Source of the DNA: Brevundimonas mediterranea
GTDB lineage: Bacteria; Pseudomonadota; Alphaproteobacteria; Caulobacterales; Caulobacteraceae
DNA: 64,000 nucleotides
Assembly: GCF_011064825.1 (NCBI RefSeq)
Contig: NZ_CP048751.1
Location: 1,984,001-2,048,000 of the forward strand
Reading direction: 5' to 3'
The notes below the pieces were generated by a model. It was not told the origin of the DNA and did no database searches. It saw nothing but the letters and a program-made list of their open reading frames with translations. Each line of letters starts with the position of its first letter. The stretch's first letter is position 1. The position numbers and the translations under genes were made by a program. Shown here piece by piece: positions 44,106 through 52,899 of this stretch.

Positions 44106-45668
44106 ATGTTCGAGGCTCTGAACGAGCGGCTGACAGGCGTCTTCGACCGGATCACCGGCCGCGGCGCCCTGTCCGAAAAGGATGTCGCCGAGGCGATGCG
44201 CGAAGTGCGCGTGGCCCTGCTCGAGGCCGACGTCGCCCTGCCGGTCGTCAAGGAATTCATCGCCTTCGCCACCGAGCGCGCCACGGGCGAAGAGGTCATC
44301 CGTTCGGTCAAGCCGGCCGACCAGGTGGTCAAGATCGTCTATGACGGCCTGATCGAGATGCTGGGCGGCGAAGAGCCGGTCCCGCTCAACACCAACGCCA
44401 CTCCGCCGGCCGTGGTGCTGATGGCCGGCCTTCAGGGCTCGGGCAAGACCACGACCTCGGCCAAGCTGGCGCTGCGCCTGACCAAGTTCGATCGCAAGAA
44501 GGTCATGATGGCCTCGCTGGACACGCGGCGTCCGGCCGCGATGGAACAGCTGGCCCAGCTGGGCAAACAGATCGACGTCGCCGTCCTGCCCATCGTGGCG
44601 GGCGAAAGCGCCGTCCAGATCACGCGCCGGGCGCTGCAATCCGCCAAGCTCCAGGGCTTCGACGTCCTGATCCTCGACACCGCCGGCCGCATCACCCTGG
44701 ACGAGGGGCTGATGAACGAGGTGGCCGAGGTCGCCGAGATCGCCAAGCCGGTCGAGACCCTGCTGGTCGCCGACAGCCTGACCGGTCAGGACGCCGTCCG
44801 GACCGCCGCCGCCTTCCACGCCCGCCTGCCCCTGACGGGCCTGGTCCTGACCCGCGCCGATGGCGACGGTCGCGGCGGCGCCATGCTGTCGATGCGGGCC
44901 GTCACCGGCCTGCCGATCAAATACCTGGGCGCCGGCGAAAAGGTCGATGCGCTGGACGTGTTCGACGCCCGCCGCGTCGCCGGCCGCATCCTGGGCCAGG
45001 GCGATATCGTCGCCCTGGTCGAAAAGGCGTCGCAGGACCTGGACCAGGCCAAGGCCGAGAAGATGGCCCGCAAGCTGGCCAAGGGCCAGTTCGACCTGGA
45101 CGACCTGGCCGGCCAGCTTCAGCAGATGAAGCGGATGGGCGGGCTTCAGGGCATCATGGGCATGCTGCCCGGCGTGGCCAAGATGAAGGGTCAGATGGCC
45201 GACAGCGGCGTCGACGACCGCATGATCCTGCGCCAGGAAGCCATCATCTCCTCGATGACCAAGGTCGAGCGCAAGAAGCCCGACCTGCTGAACGCCAGCC
45301 GCAAGAAGCGGATCGCCGCCGGCGCCGGCGTCGATGTCCAGGACGTGAACCGGGTTCTGAAACAGCACCGCCAGATGGCCGACGTGGTCAAGCAGATGGC
45401 GCGCGGCGGACCCAAGAAGATGCAGCAGATGGCCGCCATGCTGGGCGGCCTCGGCGGCGGCGGCGGCATCCCCGGCATGCCGGGCATGGGCGGCGGCCCC
45501 GATCTGAACCGATTGAAGGCCCTGGGCGGCGGCAAGACGCCGGAACCCAGCGCCGACGACCTGAAAGCCATCCAGGACCGCCTCGCGGGACTTGGAAACC
45601 CCCTCGGGGGCGGCGGACAACTTCCGGGAGGCCTTCCGGGCCTGCCGGGCTTCCCTCCCAAGAAATAA
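44106..45668 (+). CDS. ffh: Signal recognition particle protein Ffh (SRP54)
   Basis: Ffh with 4.5S RNA targets nascent membrane proteins to FtsY. The 520-residue protein has an N domain (MFEALNERLTGVFDRITGRG), the G domain with GLQGSGKTTTSAKLA, DTRRPAA, DTAGR and TRADGDGRGG, and the Met-rich M domain (QQMKRMGGLQGIMGMLPG). A Gly/Pro-rich C-terminal tail of about 60 residues is longer than in E. coli but usual in alphaproteobacteria. The 233 bp upstream hold no gene; a weak promoter may lie there. rpsP follows after 24 bp. Confidence 0.98.
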   Translation: MFEALNERLTGVFDRITGRGALSEKDVAEAMREVRVALLEADVALPVVKEFIAFATERATGEEVIRSVKPADQVVKIVYDGLIEMLGGEEPVPLNTNATPPAVVLMAGLQGSGKTTTSAKLALRLTKFDRKKVMMASLDTRRPAAMEQLAQLGKQIDVAVLPIVAGESAVQITRRALQSAKLQGFDVLILDTAGRITLDEGLMNEVAEVAEIAKPVETLLVADSLTGQDAVRTAAAFHARLPLTGLVLTRADGDGRGGAMLSMRAVTGLPIKYLGAGEKVDALDVFDARRVAGRILGQGDIVALVEKASQDLDQAKAEKMARKLAKGQFDLDDLAGQLQQMKRMGGLQGIMGMLPGVAKMKGQMADSGVDDRMILRQEAIISSMTKVERKKPDLLNASRKKRIAAGAGVDVQDVNRVLKQHRQMADVVKQMARGGPKKMQQMAAMLGGLGGGGGIPGMPGMGGGPDLNRLKALGGGKTPEPSADDLKAIQDRLAGLGNPLGGGGQLPGGLPGLPGFPPKK

Positions 45669-45692
45669 CGACTTCCTAGAAAGAGACTGAAA

Positions 45693-46235
45693 ATGCTGAA
45701 GATTCGTCTGGCCCGCGGCGGCGCCAAGAAGCGCCCCTACTACCACATCGTCATCGCCGACTCGCACTCGCCCCGCGACGGCAAGTTCATCGAGAAGGTC
45801 GGCAGCTACAACCCGATGCTGCCCAAGGACGGCGCCACTCCGCGCGTCGCCCTGAAGGTCGAGCGTATCGCCGAATGGCTCGGCAAGGGCGCCCAGCCGA
45901 CCGACCGCGTCGCCCGCTTCCTGTCGCAGGACGAGACCCTGGGCGCCAAGGTGAAGTGGACCCAGTCCAACAACCCGAACAAGGCCCAGCCCGGCAAGAA
46001 GGCGCAAGAGCGCGCCGCGGAACGCGCCCAGCGCGAAGCCGACCGCCTGGAAGCCGAAGCCGCCGCCAAGGTCGAGGCCGCTGAAGCCGCCGCCCGCGCC
46101 AAGGAAGAAGCCGCCGCCGCCGCGGCTGCTCCGGCTGTCGAAGAAGCCCCGGCTGAAGAAGCGCCCGCCGCTGAAGCCGCCGCCGAAGAAGCTCCGGCTG
46201 CTGAAGAAGCAACCGAAGAAAAGACCGAAGCCTAA
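45693..46235 (+). CDS. rpsP: 30S ribosomal protein S16
   Basis: S16 is a 30S assembly protein. The conserved domain is residues 1 to about 85 ([39 protein letters not shown]). The remaining 95 residues are a charged Ala/Glu tail ([20 protein letters not shown], many EEAPA repeats). S16 is normally 80-90 residues; extended tails occur in Caulobacterales. It lies 24 bp after ffh and ends in a strong terminator, so ffh-rpsP form one unit and rimM is transcribed separately or by read-through. Confidence 0.97.
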   Translation: MLKIRLARGGAKKRPYYHIVIADSHSPRDGKFIEKVGSYNPMLPKDGATPRVALKVERIAEWLGKGAQPTDRVARFLSQDETLGAKVKWTQSNNPNKAQPGKKAQERAAERAQREADRLEAEAAAKVEAAEAAARAKEEAAAAAAAPAVEEAPAEEAPAAEAAAEEAPAAEEATEEKTEA

Positions 46236-46257
46236 GGCTTTCGGTCTCGACACGATC

Positions 46258-46287
46258 AAGGCGGCGTCCTTCGACGCCGCCTTTTTC
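46258..46287 (+). terminator. Terminator after rpsP
   Basis: An 11-bp perfect stem (46258-46268 with 46273-46283) around CTTC is followed by TTTTT. Confidence 0.9.
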
Positions 46288-46300
46288 ATGCGCTACTAGA

Positions 46301-46444
46301 CCCTCTCCCGCTTGCGGGAGAGGTGGCCCGGCGATCGGCGCAGCCGATCCAGGGTCGGAGAGGGAAGTGTCGCGACACTTCCCCCATCGTCAGCCGTCTC
46401 GCTGCGCTCGACGAGCTGACACTTCCCCCGCAAGCGGGGGAAGA
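46301..46444. repeat. Multi-hairpin palindromic repeat, copy A
   Basis: Five successive hairpins are present: 46302-46323, 46333-46349, a perfect 20-bp palindrome at 46363-46382, 46389-46420, and 46422-46443. The terminal hairpins are inverted copies of each other (both built on CCCGC-TTGCGGG), so the unit is REPIN/MITE-like. It lies between the rpsP terminator and rimM. Copy B at 60009-60157 is about the same length. Confidence 0.85.
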
Positions 46445-46466
46445 TCTAGGACGACGGACACAGACC

Positions 46467-46994
46467 ATGACCACGGACAGCAGATTGATCCTCGTCGGCC
46501 AGATCGGCGGCGGTTTCGGGGTGCGGGGCGAGGTGCGGGTGACCGCCTTCACCGCCGATCCCCTGGCCCTGACCGCCTATGGCCCGCTGCTGCGCGCCGA
46601 CGGCACGGTCGCCCTGACCCTGTCCGCGACCCGCCCGGACAAGAGCGGCGTGGTCGGCCGGGCCAAGGAGATCGCCACCAAGGAACAGGCCGACGCCCTG
46701 CGCGGCCTGAAACTCTATGTTCCCCGCGACCGCTTCCCCGAACCGGACGAGGACGAATTCTATCTCGCCGACCTGCTGGGCGTCGAGGTCCGCGACACGG
46801 CGGGCGAGGTCATGGGCACGGTCAAGTCGGTCCAGAATTTCGGCGCCGACGACATGCTGGAGATCGCCCCCGCGACCGGCGGCCCGACCTGGTATCTGCC
46901 CTTCACCAAGGCAGCGACGCCCGAGCTGCACCTGGCCGACGGCTGGCTTCTGGCCGTCCCGCCGACCGAGGTGGGCGAGCGCGAGCCGGATTAG
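46467..46994 (+). CDS. rimM: Ribosome maturation factor RimM
   Basis: RimM assists 30S head assembly and binds S19. The 175-residue protein has an N-terminal RimM barrel (LILVGQIGGGFGVRGEVRVT, ADALRGLKLYVPRDRFPEPD) and a PRC-barrel C-terminus (EFYLADLLGVEV, WYLPFTKAATPE). ATG 46467 gives the normal N-terminus; the longer open frame runs back into the repeat element. trmD and rplS, which normally follow rimM, are absent: a YegP-like gene converges and overlaps the rimM stop by 4 nt. Confidence 0.96.
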   Translation: MTTDSRLILVGQIGGGFGVRGEVRVTAFTADPLALTAYGPLLRADGTVALTLSATRPDKSGVVGRAKEIATKEQADALRGLKLYVPRDRFPEPDEDEFYLADLLGVEVRDTAGEVMGTVKSVQNFGADDMLEIAPATGGPTWYLPFTKAATPELHLADGWLLAVPPTEVGEREPD

Positions 46995-47167
46995 CTGTTG
47001 TCTTCGACCTCGGCGTCCGGGCCGTTCTTCTTGATGGAGTCGATGGCGTTCTGGGCCGAGGCCTTGGAGCTGTAGCCTTCGGTCGAGAACAGGGTCTCGG
47101 AATTGTATTTGAACCGGACTCGGAACTCGCCGGCCTTGTCCTTGTAGATCTCGAACTTGTGCGCCAT
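46991..47167 (-). CDS. YegP/DUF1508 family protein
   Basis: A 58-residue protein with a single DUF1508 repeat: KFEIYKDKAGEFRVRFKYNS, then EGYSSKASAQNAIDSIKKN. E. coli YegP has two such repeats. The function is unknown; the fold is a small alpha/beta unit. ATG 47167 is preceded by GGGAG with 7-nt spacing; the longer frame to 47299 is not needed. It overlaps the rimM stop by 4 nt, tail to tail. Confidence 0.85.
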   Translation of the reverse strand: MAHKFEIYKDKAGEFRVRFKYNSETLFSTEGYSSKASAQNAIDSIKKNGPDAEVEDNS

Positions 47168-47330
47168 CGGGCGTCTCCCTTCCTGCGACCTGTGATCGGT
47201 CACGGCCAAGCTGGCGCCGTCCTCGGTCCGTTTCCAGACACAAGTCCGCGACCAAATCGTGCCGATGACAGTTGCGAACCTCGCGCATGGCGCCGACATG
47301 GTTGTTCATCACCACGCCGAGGCCGAACCC

Positions 47331-48059
47331 ATGACCGACCTGTCCGCCTTTCCGATCACCGGCCGCTGGCCGGCCCGGCATCCCGACCGGTTGCAGCTCT
47401 ATTCCCTGCCCACGCCCAATGGCGTGAAGGTGTCGATCATGCTGGAAGAGGTCGGCCTGGCCTATGAGCCGCACTTCATCGACATCATGGCCAACGAGAC
47501 CTGGGGGCCGGAATTCCTCTCGCTGAACCCCAACGGCAAGATCCCCGCCATTCTCGACCCGGACGGCCCCGGCGGACAGCCGCTGGCCCTGTTCGAGTCC
47601 GGCGCCATCCTGATCTATCTGGCGGAAAAGACCGGCAAACTGCTCTCGAACGATCCGGCGACCCGCTATGAGACGATCCAGTGGCTGATGTTCCAGATGG
47701 GCGCGATCGGCCCGATGTTCGGCCAACTGGGCTTCTTCCACAAGTTCGCCGGCAAGGACTATGAGGACAAGCGTCCGCGCGACCGCTACGTCGCCGAAAG
47801 CCGCCGTCTGCTGGGCGTGCTGGAAACACGGCTGGCCAATGATGGCGGCGCCCCCCGCGACTGGATCGTGGGCGAGGGCCGGGGCGACTATTCCATCGCC
47901 GACGTCGCTACGCTGGGCTGGGTCCGCAACCTGATCGGCTTCTACGAGGCGGGCGAGATCGTCGGCTTCAACGACTTCCCGCACGTCGCCGCCTGGCTGG
48001 AGCGCGGCCTGGCCCGTCCGGCGGTGCAGCGCGGGCTGGCGATTCCGGCGCGGGGCTGA
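47331..48059 (+). CDS. Glutathione S-transferase family protein (YghU-like)
   Basis: A 242-residue thioredoxin-fold GST. The N-terminal domain has LQLYSLPTPNGVKVSIMLEE, the Asn-type site of nu-class GSTs such as YghU, NPNGKIPAILDPDGP (cis-Pro) and LFESGAILIYLAEK (GSH gamma-Glu contact). The helical C-domain has DYSIADVATLGWV. Likely activity is thiol-disulfide exchange or conjugation with glutathione. ATG 47331 was chosen; 24 extra upstream codons are possible but unlike the family. Confidence 0.92.
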   Translation: MTDLSAFPITGRWPARHPDRLQLYSLPTPNGVKVSIMLEEVGLAYEPHFIDIMANETWGPEFLSLNPNGKIPAILDPDGPGGQPLALFESGAILIYLAEKTGKLLSNDPATRYETIQWLMFQMGAIGPMFGQLGFFHKFAGKDYEDKRPRDRYVAESRRLLGVLETRLANDGGAPRDWIVGEGRGDYSIADVATLGWVRNLIGFYEAGEIVGFNDFPHVAAWLERGLARPAVQRGLAIPARG

Positions 48060-48110
48060 ACCCTCGCCCATTGGCCGCGTTGTCTCGCCACACCAACAGG
48101 AGCGCGACCG

Positions 48111-48506
48111 ATGGGCATCTTCTCTTCGATCTGGAACAAGATCACCGGCCACAAACCGAAGACGGCCCCCGCGCCGTCGCCGACCGTCGGCGGCGCGCCC
48201 CCCACGCCGGGCGCTGCGCCCATTGCGACGGCGGCGCCTGTCCTGCCCCCGGTCGACGTCGAGGCGGTGCTCAGCGATCTGGCCGAATCCAGGGGCGGCG
48301 GCGGCAACTGGCGCACCTCGATCGTCGATCTGCTGAAGCTGCTGGATCTGGATTCCAGCCTGGCCGCCCGCAAGGAACTGGCCGAGGAACTGAACGTCCA
48401 CGCCGGCGAACACGGCTCGGCCGAGCAGAACACCGCCCTGTCCAGGGCGGTCTGGAACAAGCTGGCGGAAAACGGCGGCCAGGTCCCGGCGTCGCTGCGG
48501 GACTGA
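48111..48506 (+). CDS. DUF3597 domain-containing protein
   Basis: A 131-residue protein with MGIFSSIWNKITGH at the N-terminus, a Pro/Ala-rich spacer, and the DUF3597 core (VDVEAVLSDLAESRGGGG, NWRTSIVDLLKLLDLDSSLA, RKELAEELNVHAG). This core looks like a LysM-like/short helical domain that accompanies stress proteins in Proteobacteria, but the function is unknown. AGGAGCG precedes the ATG by about 6 nt. It stands alone downstream of the GST gene and is convergent with benE. Confidence 0.85.
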   Translation: MGIFSSIWNKITGHKPKTAPAPSPTVGGAPPTPGAAPIATAAPVLPPVDVEAVLSDLAESRGGGGNWRTSIVDLLKLLDLDSSLAARKELAEELNVHAGEHGSAEQNTALSRAVWNKLAENGGQVPASLRD

Positions 48507-48534
48507 GGCGACCCGGCGGGGCCGGGGCGCTGGA

Positions 48535-49719
48535 TCAGGCTTTCGGTCTGATCCAGCGCAGCGCGCCCAGGGCCGCGAAGCCGACGACCAGGCCCCAGAA
48601 GGCCGAGCCTATGCCGAACAGGGCGATCCCCGATCCGGTGGCGGCGAAGGTCAGGACGGCGGCTTCGCGCTCGTCGGCCTTGGCCAGCATGGCGCTCAGC
48701 GCACCCGTCAGGGCGGCGATCAAGGCCAGGCCCGTGATGATGGCCAGCACCGCCGGCGGCATGGCGATGAACAGTCCCGCCAGAGGCGCCGCGAACAGCG
48801 CCACCAGGATATAGAAGCCGCCATAGATCACCCCGACGATCCAGCGTCGCGCCGGATCCGGGTGGGCGTCCGGCCCGGTGCAGAGGGCGGCGGTTATGGC
48901 GGCCAGATTGACTCCGTGCGCCCCGAACGGCGCGGCGATCACGCTGGTCAGGCCCGTCGCCAGGATCAGGAGGTTCGCCGGGGGCGCATATCCGGCGGCC
49001 CGCAACACCACCAGGCCCGGCAGGTTCTGCGACGCCAGCGTCACCAGGAACAACGGCAGGCCCAGACTGGCGGCGACCTTCCAGTCAAAGGCGGGGATGA
49101 CGGGCGACAGCGTCCCGAACAGGCCGGTCCCCGGCGGCAGGCCGATCTGGTTCCTGAGCATCAGCACGACGAAAGCCGCGCCCAGGACGGCGGGCAGGGC
49201 CCAGGCGGGCCAAAGGCGGCGCACGACGATGAAGACGGCCAGCAGGCCGGCCGCCAAGGTCAGCTCGTCGGGCGCGACCTTGAACAGTCTCAGCACGAAG
49301 GGCGACAGCACGCCCGCCAGCATGGCCGAGGCGACCGAGGCGGGGATTTTCTGGGCCAGCCGTCCCAGGACCGGCAACAGGCCGGTCAGCAGCATCAACA
49401 CGCCCGCCACGACGAAGGCGCCGACGGCGTTGGCCCAGCCCAGCCCCAGAGTGGAGGCCGCGAGCAGGGCCGCGCCGGGCGTCGACCAGGCCAGGACGAC
49501 CGGCATCCGCAGTCGCCAGCTCAGCACCATGCCCGGCACGCCTATGCCCAGGCACAGGGCCGTGACCATCGACACGATCTGGGCGGGGTGGGCGCCCAGC
49601 GCCTGACCCGCCTGCACCACCAGGGCCACCGTGCCGCCGAAGCCGACGACGGTCGCCACCGCCGCCGCCGAAACGGCGGACGGCGTCAGCAGGGGGGCGG
49701 ACGGTTCGGAAATGGACAG
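48535..49719 (-). CDS. BenE family benzoate/H+ symporter-like transporter
   Basis: An inner-membrane transporter with about 12 TM segments, of the BenE family (aromatic acid/proton symport); substrate unproven. Visible are FGGTVALVVQAGQALGAHPA, GLGIGVPG-type loops, LPLFLVTLASQNLPGL and FGAHGVNLAAITAALCTGPD. From GTG 49659 it is 374 residues and lacks part of TM1. The same frame continues in phase to the fabI stop with no ATG, GTG or TTG. CTG 49719 lies about 6 nt after AGGGG and would give 394 residues with the family-typical LSISEPSAPLLTPSAVSAAA start, so a CTG start coupled to fabI is proposed. Confidence 0.8.
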   Translation of the reverse strand: MSISEPSAPLLTPSAVSAAAVATVVGFGGTVALVVQAGQALGAHPAQIVSMVTALCLGIGVPGMVLSWRLRMPVVLAWSTPGAALLAASTLGLGWANAVGAFVVAGVLMLLTGLLPVLGRLAQKIPASVASAMLAGVLSPFVLRLFKVAPDELTLAAGLLAVFIVVRRLWPAWALPAVLGAAFVVLMLRNQIGLPPGTGLFGTLSPVIPAFDWKVAASLGLPLFLVTLASQNLPGLVVLRAAGYAPPANLLILATGLTSVIAAPFGAHGVNLAAITAALCTGPDAHPDPARRWIVGVIYGGFYILVALFAAPLAGLFIAMPPAVLAIITGLALIAALTGALSAMLAKADEREAAVLTFAATGSGIALFGIGSAFWGLVVGFAALGALRWIRPKA

Positions 49720-49728
49720 GGGACGCCC

Positions 49729-50547
49729 CTATTCCTCGTCGCCGGCCAGACCCATCATGTGGAAGCCGGCGTCGACGTGGACGACTTCGCCCGTGGTCGA
49801 CAGGCCCAGGTCCGAGCACAGCCACAGGGCCGCCCCGGCGACGCCTTCCATCGAGGTGTCTTCCTTCATGGCCGACATGGCGCGGCCCTGGCTGATCATG
49901 CCGCGGCCGCCCGAGATGCCGGCCAGCGACAGGGTGCGCATGGCGCCGGCCGAGATGGCGTTGACGCGGATGCCCTTGGGCCCCAGGTCACGGGCGATAT
50001 AGCGCGTCGCCGCCTCCAGCGCCGCCTTGGCCACGCCCATGGTGTTGTAGTTTGGGATGGCCCGTTCCGAGCCGAGGTAGGTCATGGTGATCATCGACCC
50101 GCCGTTCGGCATCAGTTTCGACGCGCGCTTGGCCACGTCCACGAAGCTGAAGGCCGAGATGTTCATGGCCAGCAGGAAGCTGTCGCGGCTGGTGTTCTCG
50201 ACGAACGACCCCTTCAGCTCGTCCTTGTTGGCGAAGGCGACCGAGTGGACGACGAAGTCGATCGTGCCGAACTCCTTTTCCAGCTCGGCGAAGGCGGCGT
50301 CCATCGAGGCGTCGTCGGTGACGTCGGCCTGGATCAGCAGCCTGGCGCCCACGCTCTCGGCCAGCGGCCGCACCCGACGCTCAAGCCCCTCGCCCAGATA
50401 GGTGAAGGCCAGTTCCGCCCCCTGGGCCGCCAGTTGCGAGGCGATGCCCCAGGCGATCGAATTGGCGTTCGCCACCCCCATGATCAGGCCCTTCTTGCCC
50501 TTCATGAGTTCGCCGGTCGGCATGTTCCAGCCTTCGGAAGCGGCCAT
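49729..50547 (-). CDS. fabI: Enoyl-ACP reductase FabI
   Basis: FabI performs the NADH-dependent last reduction of fatty-acid elongation and is the triclosan target. The 272-residue protein has GLIMGVANANSIAWGIA (NAD site), FVVHSVAFA, and the catalytic Y-x6-K pair in PNYNTMGVAKAALE, with the SDR substrate loop SLAGISGGR. ATG 50547 gives MAASEGWNMPTGELMKGKKG; the internal Met at GELMKG would also produce a normal FabI. The DUF-free C-terminus ends immediately before the BenE-like gene. Confidence 0.97.
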   Translation of the reverse strand: MAASEGWNMPTGELMKGKKGLIMGVANANSIAWGIASQLAAQGAELAFTYLGEGLERRVRPLAESVGARLLIQADVTDDASMDAAFAELEKEFGTIDFVVHSVAFANKDELKGSFVENTSRDSFLLAMNISAFSFVDVAKRASKLMPNGGSMITMTYLGSERAIPNYNTMGVAKAALEAATRYIARDLGPKGIRVNAISAGAMRTLSLAGISGGRGMISQGRAMSAMKEDTSMEGVAGAALWLCSDLGLSTTGEVVHVDAGFHMMGLAGDEE

Positions 50548-50607
50548 GATACGTCTCCTGATGATTTGCGCGGAGGGTTAGCAGGCGCAGGCCACGGGCT
50601 CAACGTC

Positions 50608-50769
50608 TTCTCCCTCCCCCTGCGGGGGAGGGGGGCGAAGGCGGAGCCGAAGCCGGGTGGGAAGGGCCGCGCGACCCGTCCCCGACATTAGAAGATCTGA
50701 GCGGCGTCGCCTTGCCGCCCCCGCCCCGTCGCTGACGCGACGCCCCTCCCCCGCAGGGGGGAAGGAGAT
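50608..50769. repeat. GC-rich palindromic repeat, related architecture (copy C)
   Basis: The ends (50608-50635 and 50742-50769) are imperfect inverted repeats based on CCCTCCCCC-TGCGGGGG. Internal short hairpins such as GTCGC-TGACGCGAC are present. It lies between fabI and galU (both minus strand). Length and plan are like copies A and B, but the sequence is different, so it may be another family. Confidence 0.65.
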
Positions 50770-50782
50770 CGTCGGTCTGTGC

Positions 50783-51664
50783 TTAAAGCAGGGCCGCAAT
50801 CGCCGCCCGCGCCGCCTCGCCCAGGTCGGGACGTTTCAGGGCCAGGGCCACATTGGCGCGCAGCAGGCCGATCTTGTCGCCGCAGTCGTGGGTGACGCCC
50901 GCGTATTCGACGGCGGTGAAGGCCTGGCGCTCCATCAGGCGGGCCATGGCGTCGGTCAGCTGGATCTCGCCCCCGGCGCCCTTCTCCTGGGTCGCCAGCA
51001 GGTCGAAGATCTCCGGCTGAAGGATGTAGCGACCCGAGATCGACAGATTGGACGGCGCCGTGCCGGGGGCGGGCTTCTCGACCATCCCCTTCATCTCGAT
51101 CCGGTTGCCCTGACGGCCGACCGGATCGACGATGCCGTATTTGTGGGCCTGTTCGACGTCGACGGATTCCACGCCGATGATATTGCCGCCGGTCTCGGCA
51201 TAGACCTCGGCCAGCTGTTTCAGGGCGCCGGGCTGCGAATCGACGATGACGTCGGGCAGGATGACGGCGAAGGGTTCGTCGCCGATGATGTCGCGGGCGC
51301 ACCAGACGGCGTGTCCCAGCCCCTTGGGCTGCATCTGGCGGGTGAAGCTCATCTCGCCGGCCGAGGCCAGCTCGGCGTTCATCATTTCGAGGATCTCGAT
51401 CTTGCCCTTGGCCAGCAGTTGGGCCTCAAGCTCGATCTGGTGATCGAAATAGTCCTCGATGGCGCCCTTGGAGCGGCCGGTGACGAAGACGATGTGTTCG
51501 ATCCCGGCTTCGCGGGCTTCTTCCACGATATAGGACAGAATCGGCCGATCGACGACGTTCAGCAGTTCCTTGGGCGTGGTCTTGGTGCCGGGAAGAACGC
51601 GGGTGCCGAGGCCCGCGACGGGCAGAACGGCCTTGCGCAGACGCGCGGGCTTGGTGGTCATCAA
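50783..51664 (-). CDS. galU: UTP-glucose-1-phosphate uridylyltransferase
   Basis: GalU makes UDP-glucose from UTP and glucose-1-phosphate for LPS, capsule and osmoadaptation. The 293-residue protein has KAVLPVAGLGTRVLPGTKTT (nucleotide loop), VDRPILSYIVEEAREAGIEH, FAVILPDVIVDSQ and GMVEKPAPG. It is monocistronic on the minus strand, flanked by a palindromic repeat downstream and the PstS-like gene upstream after 79 bp. Confidence 0.96.
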   Translation of the reverse strand: MMTTKPARLRKAVLPVAGLGTRVLPGTKTTPKELLNVVDRPILSYIVEEAREAGIEHIVFVTGRSKGAIEDYFDHQIELEAQLLAKGKIEILEMMNAELASAGEMSFTRQMQPKGLGHAVWCARDIIGDEPFAVILPDVIVDSQPGALKQLAEVYAETGGNIIGVESVDVEQAHKYGIVDPVGRQGNRIEMKGMVEKPAPGTAPSNLSISGRYILQPEIFDLLATQEKGAGGEIQLTDAMARLMERQAFTAVEYAGVTHDCGDKIGLLRANVALALKRPDLGEAARAAIAALL

Positions 51665-51743
51665 TGAATCCTGACAGCTATCCCGCCCCTCTTAGCCGGT
51701 GCGGACCGGCGAAAGAAGGGGCAGGACGGCCGTCGGTTCCGCC

Positions 51744-52811
51744 CTACTTGGCGGGCCGCTGCATCGGGGTCATGGCCGATGCGGTCGCGCGCTGGGCGAC
51801 CAGTTGGTCTTCGGGCAGCGGGATCAGGCCGCGGTCGGCCAGATAGCCGCCCTTGCCTGCGGCGCCTTCCGAGAGGAATTCCTGAATATACTGCTGCAGG
51901 CCGGGGATCACGCCGATATGGGCCTTCTTCACATAGATGAAGAGGCTGCGCGACAGCGGGTATTCGCCACTGGCGATGGTGTCGGCGTTGGGGGTGACGC
52001 CGTCGATGGTCTCGGCCTTCACCGTGTCCAGGTTCTGTTCCAGGAAGGAATAGCCGAACACGCCCAGCGAGCCGGGGGTGCGGGTCAGGGTCTGGACGAT
52101 GGCGTTGTCATTCTCGCCCGAGTCGATCCAGGCGCCGTCTTCGCGCAGGGTGTGGGCCAGGGCCTCGAACCGGTCCTTGTCGGCCTTTTCCACGGCGGCG
52201 GCGGCGGGCACCAGCTTGGCGCCCGGCGTCATGCCCAGCTCCAGGAAGGCGTCGCGCGTGCCCGAGGTGGGCGGCGGGCCATAGACCTGGATCCGCTGGT
52301 TCGGCAGGCCCTTGTTGACCTCGTTCCAGGTCTTGGCCGGGTTGGCGACGAACTGGCCGTCGGGGCCGGGCACTTCCTTGGCCAGGCCTTCGTACAGGTC
52401 GTTCAGTTCGAAGTTGAAGCCGTTGCCGTTGCGGGCCGTGGCGACGACGATGCCGTCAAAGCCGATCTTGATCTCGACGATGTCGGTGACGCCGTTCTTC
52501 TGGCACAGGTCGAACTCCGACGCCTTCATCGGACGCGAGGCGTTGGCGATGTCCGGGGTGTTCGGGCCGACGCCCTGGCAGAAGGCCTGGATGCCGCCGC
52601 CGGTGCCCAGGGATTCGACGCGGGGCGCGGCGCCGCCAGCGGTGCGGGCGAAATTCTCGGCCACGCGGGTGGCGAAGGGGAAGACGGTCGACGAACCGGC
52701 CGACCAGATGCCCGAACGGGCGCTGGAGCCGCCGCCGGAACCGCCGTCGCCGCAGGCCGCCAGGGCCAGAAGGGCGGCGGCCGCCGTCGCCAGTTTCAGT
52801 GTGCGGATCAT
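51744..52811 (-). CDS. pstS: PstS family phosphate-binding lipoprotein
   Basis: A 355-residue periplasmic phosphate-binding protein. The signal LATAAAALLALAACGDG has a lipobox. Phosphate-site features are IWSAGSSTVFPF, GTGGGIQAFCQG, SRPMKASEF and PPPTSGTRDAFLELG. No pstC, pstA or pstB is present nearby; instead phnE-phnD-phnC lie upstream on the same strand, 88 bp away. It could feed another Pst permease or act as a phosphate scavenger; no convincing Pho box was found. Confidence 0.88.
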   Translation of the reverse strand: MIRTLKLATAAAALLALAACGDGGSGGGSSARSGIWSAGSSTVFPFATRVAENFARTAGGAAPRVESLGTGGGIQAFCQGVGPNTPDIANASRPMKASEFDLCQKNGVTDIVEIKIGFDGIVVATARNGNGFNFELNDLYEGLAKEVPGPDGQFVANPAKTWNEVNKGLPNQRIQVYGPPPTSGTRDAFLELGMTPGAKLVPAAAAVEKADKDRFEALAHTLREDGAWIDSGENDNAIVQTLTRTPGSLGVFGYSFLEQNLDTVKAETIDGVTPNADTIASGEYPLSRSLFIYVKKAHIGVIPGLQQYIQEFLSEGAAGKGGYLADRGLIPLPEDQLVAQRATASAMTPMQRPAK

Positions 52812-52899
52812 TTGAAGATCTCCCTGAGCATCGATTTCACGACGGTTAGACCAGACGAGTGTGACTGTTTTTCCTGCGTCCCGGGCACGGCGCCCACCG

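Noticed and set aside
52812..52899. Pho box upstream of pstS
   Set aside because: Only a partial match to the CTGTCAT direct repeat is visible, not at the proper spacing; the phnC upstream region (55622-55727) is similarly unconvincing.
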